Of a stretch of DNA of 64,000 nt, positions 34,250-43,466 are shown one piece after another (within the stretch, counting starts at the first letter, position 1; each line of letters opens with the position of its first letter). Under the pieces are notes generated by a model, which worked only from the letters and a program-made list of their open reading frames with translations, had not been told where the DNA came from and made no database searches. The stretch spans positions 1-64,000 of the forward strand of contig NZ_JAJAUZ010000013.1 of NCBI RefSeq assembly GCF_020532645.1, written 5' to 3'. Source of the stretch: Streptomyces bambusae (GTDB lineage Bacteria > Actinomycetota > Actinomycetes > Streptomycetales > Streptomycetaceae). Position numbers and translations under genes: made by a program.

Positions 34250-35194
34250 GTGACCACCACCGCAGCCGGCACCGCGCCGGCCGCGGCGGTCCCTCCGGGC
34301 AGCAGCCCCTGGCAGCTCGCCCGGAGGGAACTCCGCCGCCGCCCCGCCGTCCGCATCAGCCTCACCGTCGTCGTCCTCTTCGTCCTCATGGCCGCCACCG
34401 CCCCCTGGCTGGGTGCGCTCGGCGGCTGGTCGCCCGAGGAGTTCGACAAGTCCGCCGTCGACTCCTACCTCGGCGGCCTGCCCATCGGCTCCTTCGGCGG
34501 GATCAGCTCCGAGCACTGGCTCGGCGTCGAACCCGTCACCGGCCGCGACCTGTTCGCCCGCGTCATCCACGGCGCCCAGGTCTCCCTGCTCATCGCCTTC
34601 GCCGCCACCGCCATCGTGGTCCTCGTCGGCACCGCCGCCGGCATCGCGGCGGGCTACTTCGGCGGCCGCACCGACGCCGTGCTCTCCCGCCTGATGGACC
34701 TCACGATGTCCTTCCCCTCGCTGATCTTCATGATCGCGATGCTCTCCGTGGCGAAGGACGTCAACCGGATCCTGCTGATCACCGCCGTCATCGGCCTGTT
34801 CGGCTGGCCCGGCGTGGCCCGCGTGGTCCGCGGCCAGACCCTCTCCCTCAAGCACCGCGAGTACGTCGACGCCGCCCGCGTCGGCGGCGCCGGCGCCTGG
34901 CGGATCCTCACCCGCGACATCCTCCCCGGCGTCTCCGGGCCCGTCATCGCGTACACCACCCTGCTCATCCCCGGCATGATCAGCACGGAGGCCGCCCTCA
35001 GCTACCTCGGCGTCGGCGTCCGCCCGCCCACCCCCTCCTGGGGGCAGATGATCGCCGAGAGCGTCGCCTTCTACGAGACCGACCCGATGTACTTCGTCAT
35101 CCCGAGCACCTTCCTCTTCCTCGCCGTGCTGGCCTTCACCCTGCTCGGCGACGCCCTGCGCGACATCCTCGACCCGAGGGGCGGGCGCACGTGA
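34250..35194 (+). CDS. Peptide ABC transporter permease (DppC/OppC type)
   Basis: 314 aa from GTG 34250. About six membrane helices; the EAA-loop region reads EYVDAARVGGAGAWRILTRDILPG, and the large N-terminal periplasmic segment before the second helix is typical of DppC. The start lacks a strong ribosome binding site, and an earlier codon is possible. It ends overlapping the next permease (GTGA). Confidence 0.86.
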   Translation: MTTTAAGTAPAAAVPPGSSPWQLARRELRRRPAVRISLTVVVLFVLMAATAPWLGALGGWSPEEFDKSAVDSYLGGLPIGSFGGISSEHWLGVEPVTGRDLFARVIHGAQVSLLIAFAATAIVVLVGTAAGIAAGYFGGRTDAVLSRLMDLTMSFPSLIFMIAMLSVAKDVNRILLITAVIGLFGWPGVARVVRGQTLSLKHREYVDAARVGGAGAWRILTRDILPGVSGPVIAYTTLLIPGMISTEAALSYLGVGVRPPTPSWGQMIAESVAFYETDPMYFVIPSTFLFLAVLAFTLLGDALRDILDPRGGRT

Positions 35195-36177
35195 TCCTCT
35201 ACCTGCTGCGCCGCACCGCCGCCCTCGCCGGGGTGCTGCTGGCCATCGCCGGCGTCACCTTCGTCATCTTCTACGTCCTGCCCAACGACCCGGCCGCCGC
35301 CGCCTGCGGCAAGACGTGCAGCCCCGAACGGCTCGCCGTGGTCCGCGAGTACCTGGGCCTGGACCGCTCCGTGTGGAGCCAGTTCACCGAGTTCCTCACC
35401 GGCATCTTCACCGGCCGCACCCTCGGCACCGGCCAGTACGCCGTCCAGTGCGACTTCCCCTGCCTGGGCTACTCGTACGAGAACTCGCTGCCCGTGTGGG
35501 ACCTGCTCATGGACCGGCTGCCGGTCTCCGCCTCGCTCGCCCTGGGCGCGGCCGTCCTGTGGCTCGTCCTCGGTCTCGGCGCCGGGGTCACCGCCGCCCT
35601 GCGCAAGGACACCCTCGCCGACAAGACCCTGATGGTCGGCGCGGTCGCCGCCGCCTCGCTGCCGGTCTACTTCACCTCCGTGATGCTGATCTACGGAGTG
35701 ATCCGGATCGCGGGCCTGCTGCCGTACCCCAGCTACCGGCCCTTCACCGAGGACCCGGTCGGCTGGGCGTCCAACCTGCTGCTGCCGTGGATCGCCCTGG
35801 CCCTGCTGTACGCGGCCATCTACGCCCGGCAGAGCCGCGGTTCGATGATCGAGTCGATGGCCGAGCCGTACATCCGCACCGCCCGCGCCAAGGGCATGCC
35901 CGAACGCACCGTCGTCGTCAAGCACGGCCTGCGCTCCGGGATGACGCCCATCCTCACCATCTTCGGCATGGACCTCGGCGGCCTGCTCGCCGGCGCCGTC
36001 ATCACCGAGTCGATCTTCGGACTGCCCGGCATCGGCCGGCTGTTCTACGGCGCGCTGGTCAACTCCGACCAGCCGGTGGTGCTCGGCGTCACCCTGCTCG
36101 CCGCCTTCTTCATCGTCGTCGCCAACCTCGTGGTGGACCTCCTGTACGCCGTCGTCGATCCCCGGGTGAGGTACTGA
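35191..36177 (+). CDS. Peptide ABC transporter permease (DppB/OppB type)
   Basis: 328 aa with six membrane helices and the EAA loop YIRTARAKGMPERTVVVKHGLR. An unusual stretch with four Cys (AACGKTCS and QCDFPCLGY) lies in the outward-facing loop after the first helix and may form disulfides. Gene order here is SBP, DppC, DppB, ATPases, with the two permeases in the reverse of the common order. It overlaps the preceding gene (GTGA) and the following one (TGATG). Confidence 0.87.
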   Translation: MILYLLRRTAALAGVLLAIAGVTFVIFYVLPNDPAAAACGKTCSPERLAVVREYLGLDRSVWSQFTEFLTGIFTGRTLGTGQYAVQCDFPCLGYSYENSLPVWDLLMDRLPVSASLALGAAVLWLVLGLGAGVTAALRKDTLADKTLMVGAVAAASLPVYFTSVMLIYGVIRIAGLLPYPSYRPFTEDPVGWASNLLLPWIALALLYAAIYARQSRGSMIESMAEPYIRTARAKGMPERTVVVKHGLRSGMTPILTIFGMDLGGLLAGAVITESIFGLPGIGRLFYGALVNSDQPVVLGVTLLAAFFIVVANLVVDLLYAVVDPRVRY

Positions 36178-37190
36178 TGGCCGAGCCGAAACCCCTCCTG
36201 GAAGTCCGCGACCTCCAGGTCACGTTCAGCACCCCGCGCGGCACCGTGCGGGCCGTCGACGGCATCGGGTTCACCGTCGAGGCCGGCCGGACCCTCGGCA
36301 TCGTCGGCGAGTCCGGCTCCGGCAAGTCCGTCACCTCGCTCGCCGTCATGGGCCTGCACCGCGGCGCCGAGACCACCGGTTCCATCGCCCTCGAAGGCCG
36401 GGAGCTGATCGGCCTGCCCGAGAAGGAGCTGTCCAGGCTCCGCGGCCGCCGGATGGCGATGATCTTCCAGGACCCGCTGAGCAGCCTGCACCCCTACTAC
36501 ACGGTCGGCGAGCAGATCGCCGAACACCACCGGGTGCACTTCCGCTCCGGGCGGGCCGCCGCCCGCAAACGGGCCGTGGAGATGCTCGCCGAGGTCGGCA
36601 TCCCGGAGCCGGCCCGCCGGGCCGGGGAGTACCCGCACCAGTTCTCCGGCGGCATGCGCCAGCGCGCCATGATCGCCATGGCGCTGGCCTGCGAGCCGGA
36701 CCTGCTGATCGCCGACGAGCCCACCACCGCCCTCGACGTCACCGTCCAGGCCCAGATCCTCGACCTGATCGCCCGCCTCCAGCAGGAACGCGGACTCGGC
36801 GTCGTGATGATCACCCACGACCTCGGGGTGGTGGCCCGGGTGGCCCACGAGGTGCTCGTGATGTACGGCGGCCGGGCCGCCGAACAGGCCACCGCCGACG
36901 AGCTGTTCGCCGACCCCGCCCACCCCTACACCCGAGGCCTCCTCGACTCGCTGCCGCGGCTCGACGACGCCGACGACGCACCCCTGCGGGCCATCCCCGG
37001 CGCCCCGCCCTCCCTGACCGCCCGGACCCCCGGCTGCGCGTTCGCACCCCGCTGCGCCCGCGCCGCCGCCGGCACCCCGGACGAGCGGGAGCGCTGCGCC
37101 ACCGAACAGCCCGCGTTCCGGCCGTACGGGGACGGCTCCCGCATGACCGCCTGCCACTTCGCGGGCGCCGTTCAGGAGGCGGCCCGATGA
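36177..37190 (+). CDS. Peptide ABC transporter ATPase (DppD/OppD type)
   Basis: 337 aa. Walker A GESGSGKS, Q-loop FQDPLSSLHP, signature FSGGMRQRAMIA and Walker B LLIADEPTTALD are intact. The C-terminal oligopeptide/dipeptide extension with its Cys set (GCAFAPRCARA ... CHF), which can bind an iron-sulfur cluster in some homologues, is present. Start overlaps the permease stop, and the end overlaps the second ATPase by ATGA. Confidence 0.9.
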   Translation: MAEPKPLLEVRDLQVTFSTPRGTVRAVDGIGFTVEAGRTLGIVGESGSGKSVTSLAVMGLHRGAETTGSIALEGRELIGLPEKELSRLRGRRMAMIFQDPLSSLHPYYTVGEQIAEHHRVHFRSGRAAARKRAVEMLAEVGIPEPARRAGEYPHQFSGGMRQRAMIAMALACEPDLLIADEPTTALDVTVQAQILDLIARLQQERGLGVVMITHDLGVVARVAHEVLVMYGGRAAEQATADELFADPAHPYTRGLLDSLPRLDDADDAPLRAIPGAPPSLTARTPGCAFAPRCARAAAGTPDERERCATEQPAFRPYGDGSRMTACHFAGAVQEAAR

Positions 37191-38218
37191 CCACCACCGA
37201 ACCCGGCACGGCCACCGCGCCCGTACCCGGCACCCCGGACGGCCCGCCGCTGCTCGACGTCCGCGACCTCACCATGACCTTCCCCGGCCGCCGCAGCGCC
37301 ACCGGCCGCCGCGGCGCCGCGGTCAAGGCCGTCGACGGCGTCTCCTTCAGCCTGTCGGCGGGGGAGACCCTGGGCCTGGTGGGCGAGTCCGGCTGCGGGA
37401 AGTCCACCACCGGCCGCATGCTCGTCCGGCTGCTGGAGCCCACTTCCGGCAGCATCGCCTTCGAGGGCCGCGACATCAGCCGGCTCTCGCAGGGGCAGCT
37501 GCGGCCGCTGCGCAAGCACCTCCAGATGGTGTTCCAGGACCCGCACTCCTCCCTGAACCCCCGCCAGACCGTGGCCCGGATCATCTCCGAACCGCTGCTG
37601 GTGCAGGGCTGGAGCGCCGACGACGCCCGCCGCCGCGCCGCCGAGCTGATGGACCTGGTCGGCCTCATCCCGGAGCACATCGACCGCTACCCGCACGAGT
37701 TCTCCGGCGGCCAGGCCCAGCGCATCGGCATCGCCCGCTCCCTGGCCACCAACCCGCGGCTGGTCGTCGCCGACGAGCCGGTCTCCGCACTCGACGTCTC
37801 CGTCCAGGCGCAGATCGTCAACCTGATGGAGCGGCTGCGCCGCGAACTCGGCCTGGCCTACGTGTTCATCGCCCACGACCTGTCCGTCGTCAAGCGGGTC
37901 AGCGACCGGGTCGCCGTCATGTACCTCGGCCGGATCGTCGAGATCGGCGACAAGCACACCCTGTACGCCGACCCGCAGCACCCCTACACCCGGGCACTGC
38001 TGTCCGCCGTACCCCTGCCCGACCCGGCGGCCGAGCGCCGCCGGGAACGGATCACCCTGCTCGGCGACCCGCCGAGCCCGGCCGCACCGCCGCCCGGCTG
38101 CACCTTCCATCCCCGGTGCGCCAAGGCCCAGGAGGTCTGCCGCACCGAACGGCCGCTGCTGCGCATCGCCTCACCCGGTGAGACGCGCGAGGTGGCCTGC
38201 CACTTCCCGGGGGACTGA
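37187..38218 (+). CDS. Peptide ABC transporter ATPase (DppF/OppF type)
   Basis: 343 aa. Walker A GESGCGKST, Q-loop FQDPHSSLNP, signature FSGGQAQRIGIA and Walker B VVADEPVSALD are all present, with the C-terminal Cys-containing extension (GCTFHPRCAKA ... CHFPGD). A short Gly/Arg insertion (GRRSATGRRGAAVK) precedes the Walker A strand. It is the last gene of the transporter operon and is followed by a bidirectional terminator. Confidence 0.9.
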   Translation: MTTTEPGTATAPVPGTPDGPPLLDVRDLTMTFPGRRSATGRRGAAVKAVDGVSFSLSAGETLGLVGESGCGKSTTGRMLVRLLEPTSGSIAFEGRDISRLSQGQLRPLRKHLQMVFQDPHSSLNPRQTVARIISEPLLVQGWSADDARRRAAELMDLVGLIPEHIDRYPHEFSGGQAQRIGIARSLATNPRLVVADEPVSALDVSVQAQIVNLMERLRRELGLAYVFIAHDLSVVKRVSDRVAVMYLGRIVEIGDKHTLYADPQHPYTRALLSAVPLPDPAAERRRERITLLGDPPSPAAPPPGCTFHPRCAKAQEVCRTERPLLRIASPGETREVACHFPGD

Positions 38219-38237
38219 CGGGGTACCACGGGAAGAA

Positions 38238-38272
38238 GGGCCCCGGAGACGAGGACGTCTCCGGGGCCCTTT
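38238..38272. terminator. Bidirectional intrinsic terminator
   Basis: A perfect 14-bp stem (38238-38251 with 38256-38269) around AGGA, followed by TTT on + and by a CTTCTTCCC tract on -. It serves the transporter operon and the convergent S9 peptidase gene. Confidence 0.8.
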
Positions 38273-38300
38273 CGCGTGCCCGGGCGCACCGGGCGCCGGG

Positions 38301-40355
38301 TCAGCCGGCCAGCGAGCGGCGCAGGAAGTCGAGTTCGAGCGCCATCAGCTTCTCGTCGACCCCGCCCGGGGTCATGTGGGTCACCCCGGGCAGCGCCAGC
38401 ATCTGGTGCGGCCGGCCGGCGTCGGTCAGCGCCTGCGAGAGCAGCAGGCTGTGCGAGGGGTGCACGTTGTCGTCGGCCAGACCGTGCACGATCATCAGCG
38501 GCCGGGTCAGCTCCGGCGCGTCCCCGAGCAGGCAGTCCTGCTCGTACACCTCCGGGTGCTCCTGGGGCAGGCCCAGGTACCGCTCGGTGTACGCGGTGTC
38601 GTACCGTCGGAAGTCGGTGGGCGCGGCGCCGGCGACGGCGGCGTGGAAGACGTCCGGGCGGCGCAGCACCGCCATGGCCGCCAGGTAGCCGCCGTACGAC
38701 CAGCCGCGGACGCCGACCCGGCCGAGGTCCAGCTCGGGGTGGCGGGCGGCGAGTGCGTGCAGGGCGCCGACCTGGTCGGCCAGCGTGACCTCGGAGAAGC
38801 CGCGGTACATGGCGTGCGTGAAGGCGGGGGAGACGAACGGGGTGCCGCGGTTGTCGGTGGTGACCACCGCGAACCCCTGGTCGGCCCACCACTGGCGGTG
38901 CTGCCAGCGGCGCGGTTCGGCGGACACCGCCTGGTAGCCGGGACCGCCGTAGACGTCGAGGAGGACGGGCAGCCGCTCGCCGGCGCGGTGGCCGCGGGGC
39001 AGCACCAGCGCGGTCGGCAGCCCGTGCTCGGTGACCCGCTCCAGCAGCGGCGCGACCCGGTACGGCAGCGGCTCCGCGAGGTTCCCGAGGGCGAACGTGC
39101 GGCCGTCCGCGGTGTGCAGGGTCCGGCGGACGCCGTCCGCGTCCGCCGAGGTGACCAGCAGGCTGCCGGCCTGGGCGAGCACGGTGTGCACGCCGGGCCC
39201 GTCGGCGACCGGCCGCACCTCGCCGGTGTCCGGGTCGATCAGCACCACCTGCTGCTCGGCCGGGCCGCGCACGCCCGCCTCGGCCAGCAGCGCGCCGTCG
39301 TGCACCCCCTCCACCCGGCGGACCTGGATCCCGTCGCCGGTGCGCAGCCCGCCGTCCACGGCCAGGCCGCGGGCGGCCCCGCCGGGGGTGTCGGCGGAGG
39401 TCAGCAGCCGGCCGTCGGGCAGCCGGGCCGGGGTGCCGGGCAGCGGGTCCACCCAGAGCGGGTGCACGGTACGGGACAGCTCGCGGGTGCGCCCGGTGGC
39501 CGGGTCGGCGGAGAGCAGCAGCACGGTCTGCTGCAGCCGGTCCTGCACGGTCAGCAGGATCTCGCCGGCGGAGTCCCAGCCGGCGTCGGAGACGTACGGG
39601 AACTCGCCGGCGTCCCAGTCGAGCCGGACCCGGCCGCCGTCGCCGCCGAGCACCCACAGCTGGACGTCCGCGTTGGGCCCGCCGGCCTGCGGGTACGCGA
39701 AGTCCTCGGCGGGCCGCTCGGGGTGCGCCGGGTCGGCGAACCAGCGGCGCGGCAGGGCGGATTCGGCGACCCGGGCGGCCAGCAGGGCCTGTCCGTCCGG
39801 CGACCACCAGTGGCCGCGGGAGCGGCCCAGCTCCTCGGCGGCGGCGAACTCGGCCACGCCCCAGCGGGCCCCGTCGGCGGGGCTGACCCGGCCGCCGGGC
39901 GAGACGTACAGGGCGTCGCCGGTGACGTAGGCGACCGCCGAGCCGTCGGCGCTGGGGCGGGGGTCGAAGGCGGGGCCCGCGACCGGCACCTCCTCGGGGG
40001 CGCCGGCGTCGGCGGCGGTCCGGAAGACCCGCCCGTACAGGGCGAACACGGCGGTCCGGCCGTCGCCGGAGAGGGCGAAGGAGCCGATGCCGGGGGCGGT
40101 CAGCCGGATCCGCTCGCGCAGCCGGCGCTCGGCGGCGGGCAGCTCACCGCCGCCGGGGACGAGGGCGGCGGGGTCGGCGAGCAGCCGCTCGGTGCCGTCC
40201 GCGGTGTCGAGCACCCAGAGCGAGTCCACCGGGTCGGTGGGGCCGCCGGAACGCAGGAACCACAGGAGCCGTCCGTGGTCGCCGAAGGCGGCGGCGCGCG
40301 GGGCGCCGAAGGCGAAGCGCCCGGTCCGGGCGGAGAGCTGGAGGAAGGAGTCCAT
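38301..40355 (-). CDS. S9 family (DPP-IV-like) serine peptidase
   Basis: 684 aa. The N-terminal half is a beta-propeller of the DPP-IV type. The C-terminal alpha/beta hydrolase has the nucleophile S553 in GWSYGGYLA, Asp in HGLADDNVH and His in LPGVTHM. S9 enzymes cut after proline in short peptides. No signal peptide, so it should act inside the cell on imported peptides. ATG 40355 lies directly after a double operator motif, and the mRNA may have a very short leader. Context suggests it releases Xaa-Pro/Hyp units from collagen peptides together with aminopeptidase P. Confidence 0.88.
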   Translation of the reverse strand: MDSFLQLSARTGRFAFGAPRAAAFGDHGRLLWFLRSGGPTDPVDSLWVLDTADGTERLLADPAALVPGGGELPAAERRLRERIRLTAPGIGSFALSGDGRTAVFALYGRVFRTAADAGAPEEVPVAGPAFDPRPSADGSAVAYVTGDALYVSPGGRVSPADGARWGVAEFAAAEELGRSRGHWWSPDGQALLAARVAESALPRRWFADPAHPERPAEDFAYPQAGGPNADVQLWVLGGDGGRVRLDWDAGEFPYVSDAGWDSAGEILLTVQDRLQQTVLLLSADPATGRTRELSRTVHPLWVDPLPGTPARLPDGRLLTSADTPGGAARGLAVDGGLRTGDGIQVRRVEGVHDGALLAEAGVRGPAEQQVVLIDPDTGEVRPVADGPGVHTVLAQAGSLLVTSADADGVRRTLHTADGRTFALGNLAEPLPYRVAPLLERVTEHGLPTALVLPRGHRAGERLPVLLDVYGGPGYQAVSAEPRRWQHRQWWADQGFAVVTTDNRGTPFVSPAFTHAMYRGFSEVTLADQVGALHALAARHPELDLGRVGVRGWSYGGYLAAMAVLRRPDVFHAAVAGAAPTDFRRYDTAYTERYLGLPQEHPEVYEQDCLLGDAPELTRPLMIVHGLADDNVHPSHSLLLSQALTDAGRPHQMLALPGVTHMTPGGVDEKLMALELDFLRRSLAG

Positions 40356-40359
40356 GAAA

Positions 40360-40380
40360 GCAGTGTGACATGTGAAATTC
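40360..40380 (-). promoter_or_regulatory. Double operator motif upstream of the S9 peptidase gene
   Basis: TGTGACAT (40364-40371) and TGTGAAAT (40371-40378) lie head to tail just before the start codon. The second copy is part of ATGTGAAATT, identical to the reverse complement of the motif in the collagenase and transporter promoters. A repressor here would cover the transcription start. Confidence 0.65.
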
Positions 40381-40493
40381 TACTTGAGGATCCCCGGCTT
40401 CCTTCAGACACCGCCGTGCGCCCGGCGGGCTCGCCGCCCGCCGTTAGCCCGTTCGAGTGGTGGCCCCCGGAGGGCGGGCTTAGCGTCGAAAGG

Positions 40494-42044
40494 GTGGACC
40501 GGAAAACTGTGCCGACCACCACCGGGACCGACGGCAAGGTCCGAGGAGACGGGAGCGGGCTCGCCCTGCTCGTCATCGCCTCCTGCCAGCTGATGATCGT
40601 CCTCGACATCACCATCGTGAACATCGCGCTGCCGCACATCCAGACGGCGCTGGGGTTCTCCACGACCAGCCTCTCCTGGGTGGTCAACGCGTACACGCTC
40701 ACCTTCGGCGGACTGCTGCTCCTCGGCGGCCGCACCGGCGACATCCTCGGCCGGCGCCGGGTGTTCATCTTCGGCGTCCTCCTGTTCGGCCTGGCCTCCC
40801 TGCTCGGCGGCTTCGCCCAGAACTCCGGCCAGCTGCTCGCCGCGCGCGCCCTCCAGGGCGTCGGCGGCGCCATCGCCTCCCCGACCTCGCTCGCCCTGAT
40901 CACCACGACCTTCACCGAAGGACCCGCCCGCAACCGGGCGTTCGGCGTGTTCGCGGGCGTCTCGGCCGGCGGCGGCGCGATCGGCCTGCTGCTCGGCGGC
41001 ATCCTCGTCGAATGGCTCGACTGGCGCTGGATCTTCTTCGTGAACGTGCCCATCGCGCTGATCGTCGCCTTCGCCGCGCCCCGGGTCCTGCGCGAGTCCG
41101 CACGGCACCCCGGTCACTTCGACTTCACCGGTGCCATCACCGCCACCGTCGGCATGGTGGCCCTGGTCTACGGGTTCATCCGGGCGGCCCAGGACGGCTG
41201 GCGGGACGGGCTCACGCTAGGCTCGTTCGTGGCCGCCGTGGTCCTGCTGACCGCGTACGTCCTCATCGAACGCCGGTCCGCGCAGCCCATCACGCCGCTG
41301 CACATGTTCGCCGACCGGAACCGTGCCGGCACGTACGGCATCATGCTGATGCTCGCCTGCGCGATCTTCGGTATGTTCTTCTTCCTCACCCTGTTCGTGC
41401 AGAACGTGCTGGACTTCAGTCCGCTGGAAGCGGGACTCGCCTTCCTGCCGGTCAGCGCCGTGATCGCGGTCGGCGCGGGCGTCACCTCGCAACTGCTGCC
41501 GAAGTACGGGCCGAAGCCCTTCATGGTGATCGGCGCCCTGCTGTCCGCCGGCGGTCTGGCCTGGCTGACCCAGACCGGCATCCACTCCACCTACCTGGGC
41601 AGCATCCTCGGCCCGATGCTCGTCTTCAGCCTCGGCATGGGCCTGCAGTTCGTGTCGCTGACCCTGATGGCCCTGTCCGGTGTGCCCGACCACGAGTCGG
41701 GAGCCGCCTCCGGACTCCTCAACGCCACCCAGCAGGTCGGCGGTTCGCTCGGCCTGTCCATCCTGGTCACGGTCTTCGGCACCGCCACCGCGTCCGAGGC
41801 CGACAAGGCCGTCCCGGCGTTCCTCGCCCAGGCCACCCCGCTCGAGAAGCTGGCCTTCCAGCGCACCGGCCAGCTCCCCGACCCGTGGGGCGACCAGGTC
41901 CTCACCTACGGCGTCAGCCGCTCCTTCGTCGCCGCGGCCATCTTCGCCGGCGTCGGCGCGGTCATCGCCCTGTTCGCCATCCAGGTCCGCCCCGACGACA
42001 TCGAACGCCTCAAGGGCAACGGGGCGGCCCCCATGGGCGGCTGA
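40494..42044 (+). CDS. MFS drug exporter, DHA2 (14-TM) family
   Basis: 516 aa from GTG 40494. It shows the DHA2 motif C-like and motif A segments: LDITIVNIALPHIQ in helix 1, GGRTGDILGRRRVF in the first cytoplasmic loop and GPMLVFSLGMGLQF further on, with about 14 hydrophobic helices. It probably exports hydrophobic compounds by proton antiport. GTG 40509 is an alternative start. It is not obviously part of the collagen regulon; the operator upstream is closer to the divergent peptidase. No dedicated regulator is adjacent. Confidence 0.85.
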   Translation: MDRKTVPTTTGTDGKVRGDGSGLALLVIASCQLMIVLDITIVNIALPHIQTALGFSTTSLSWVVNAYTLTFGGLLLLGGRTGDILGRRRVFIFGVLLFGLASLLGGFAQNSGQLLAARALQGVGGAIASPTSLALITTTFTEGPARNRAFGVFAGVSAGGGAIGLLLGGILVEWLDWRWIFFVNVPIALIVAFAAPRVLRESARHPGHFDFTGAITATVGMVALVYGFIRAAQDGWRDGLTLGSFVAAVVLLTAYVLIERRSAQPITPLHMFADRNRAGTYGIMLMLACAIFGMFFFLTLFVQNVLDFSPLEAGLAFLPVSAVIAVGAGVTSQLLPKYGPKPFMVIGALLSAGGLAWLTQTGIHSTYLGSILGPMLVFSLGMGLQFVSLTLMALSGVPDHESGAASGLLNATQQVGGSLGLSILVTVFGTATASEADKAVPAFLAQATPLEKLAFQRTGQLPDPWGDQVLTYGVSRSFVAAAIFAGVGAVIALFAIQVRPDDIERLKGNGAAPMGG

Positions 42045-42071
42045 GGCCCATGGGGGAGCGAGGCCGGGCCG

Positions 42072-43466
42072 TCAGCGGTTCAGGGGGCGGACCCGGCAGC
42101 GGATCGGGACCTGCGGGGTCAGGGTGATGCCCGCGGTGACCGGGACCGCGTCCCCGTGTTCCGGGTGCGTCACCGGCTCGAACGCATAGTCGCGCAGCAG
42201 CATCGCCAGCGCGATCACCGATTCCAGCATCGAGAAGTGCTGCCCGATGCAGGCGCGCGGACCGCCGCCGAACGGGTACCAGGCGTACCGCGGCCGCTCC
42301 GCCTCCGCCTCCGGCAGGAACCGGTCCGGGTCGAAGCGTTCCGGGTCCGGCCAGTAGCGCGGGTGGCGGTGCGTCACCCACGGCGAGAGGATCACATCGG
42401 CCCCCGCCGGGATCACCTGCCCGCCGACCTCGGCCTCGGCCACCGCCCGCCGGCCCAGCAGCGGAGCCGCCGGGTACAACCGCATGGACTCCTTCAGCAC
42501 CCGGTTCAGCCGCGGCAGCTTCTCCAGATCGGCCGCCTCCGGCGTACGGCCGCCCAGCACCTCGGCGATCTCGGTGCGTACGAGGTCCTGCTCGGCGGGG
42601 TGCCGGGCCAGCAGGTGCAGGGTGAAGGCCAGCGAGACGGCGGTGGTCTCGTGCCCGGCCAGCAGGAAGATCAGCACCTGGTCGCGGAGTTCGGCCGTGT
42701 CGAACGCGCCGTCCTCGGCGCTGCGCGCGGCGGCCAGCAGGCTCAGCAGGTCCTCGCCCTCGTCCCCGGCGCCGGCCGGCCCCCGTTCCGCGATGATCCG
42801 GTCGCACACGCCGTACAGCTCGGCGATCGCGGCGGCCGCGCGCCGGTTGCCGGGGGTGGGCCAGTGCCGGGGCGGTTTCACCGGGGCGTAGCCGCGCCGG
42901 ATGGTGTATTCGGTGATCTGCGGGAAGGAGCGGTCCACGACGTCGGCGGCGGCGTCCACGTCCGCGCCGAACAGGATCCGCGCCACCGTGCGCAGCGCCA
43001 GGCCCATCATCTGCCCGCCGACGTCCACGATCCCGCCGTCCGGCCCGGTGAGACCGGGCCAGGCGTCCAGCACCCGGGCGGTCTCCTCGGCCACCGCGGC
43101 CGCGTAGCCGTCCACCCGGCGCCGCGTGAACAGCGGCTGCACCAGCCGCCGCTGCCGCAGGTAGTCCTGGTCCTGGCTGGTCAGCAGCCCGTTGCCGAGG
43201 GACTCGCGGATCTCCTGGTAGATGGCGTTGTCCTTGCGGAAGTTCGCCGCCGAGGCGCCGCCCAGCACCTGTTGGGCCCCCTCGGCGGAGTACACCGCGT
43301 ACAGCTCGGTGCGCAGTCCCGGCGGGCCGACGGGGATCCGCACCACGTCACCGTGTTCACGGTGGATCCGCAGGTAGGTGCCCAGCGGGTCGTTCACGAG
43401 GTCGAGCAGCGATCCGAGCAGCGGATTTCCCGCGGGTCCCGGAACCTTCGTGCGCACGCTTGCCAT
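42072..43466 (-). CDS. Cytochrome P450
   Basis: 464 aa. I-helix AGHETT, K-helix ExxR in KESMRLYP, and the heme loop FGGGPRACIG with the thiolate C406. GAGGGAG lies 5 bases before ATG 43466. The sequence looks more like the CYP class with proline-rich N-termini (KVPGPAGNPLLGSL) than the CYP105/107 groups. No ferredoxin, reductase or terpene synthase gene is adjacent, so it relies on partners elsewhere. Substrate unknown. Confidence 0.9.
   Translation of the reverse strand: MASVRTKVPGPAGNPLLGSLLDLVNDPLGTYLRIHREHGDVVRIPVGPPGLRTELYAVYSAEGAQQVLGGASAANFRKDNAIYQEIRESLGNGLLTSQDQDYLRQRRLVQPLFTRRRVDGYAAAVAEETARVLDAWPGLTGPDGGIVDVGGQMMGLALRTVARILFGADVDAAADVVDRSFPQITEYTIRRGYAPVKPPRHWPTPGNRRAAAAIAELYGVCDRIIAERGPAGAGDEGEDLLSLLAAARSAEDGAFDTAELRDQVLIFLLAGHETTAVSLAFTLHLLARHPAEQDLVRTEIAEVLGGRTPEAADLEKLPRLNRVLKESMRLYPAAPLLGRRAVAEAEVGGQVIPAGADVILSPWVTHRHPRYWPDPERFDPDRFLPEAEAERPRYAWYPFGGGPRACIGQHFSMLESVIALAMLLRDYAFEPVTHPEHGDAVPVTAGITLTPQVPIRCRVRPLNR

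Noticed and set aside
40494..43466. MFS exporter plus P450 as part of a natural-product gene cluster
   Set aside because: No core biosynthetic gene (polyketide synthase, NRPS, terpene synthase or RiPP precursor with maturase) is in the window; adjacency looks incidental.
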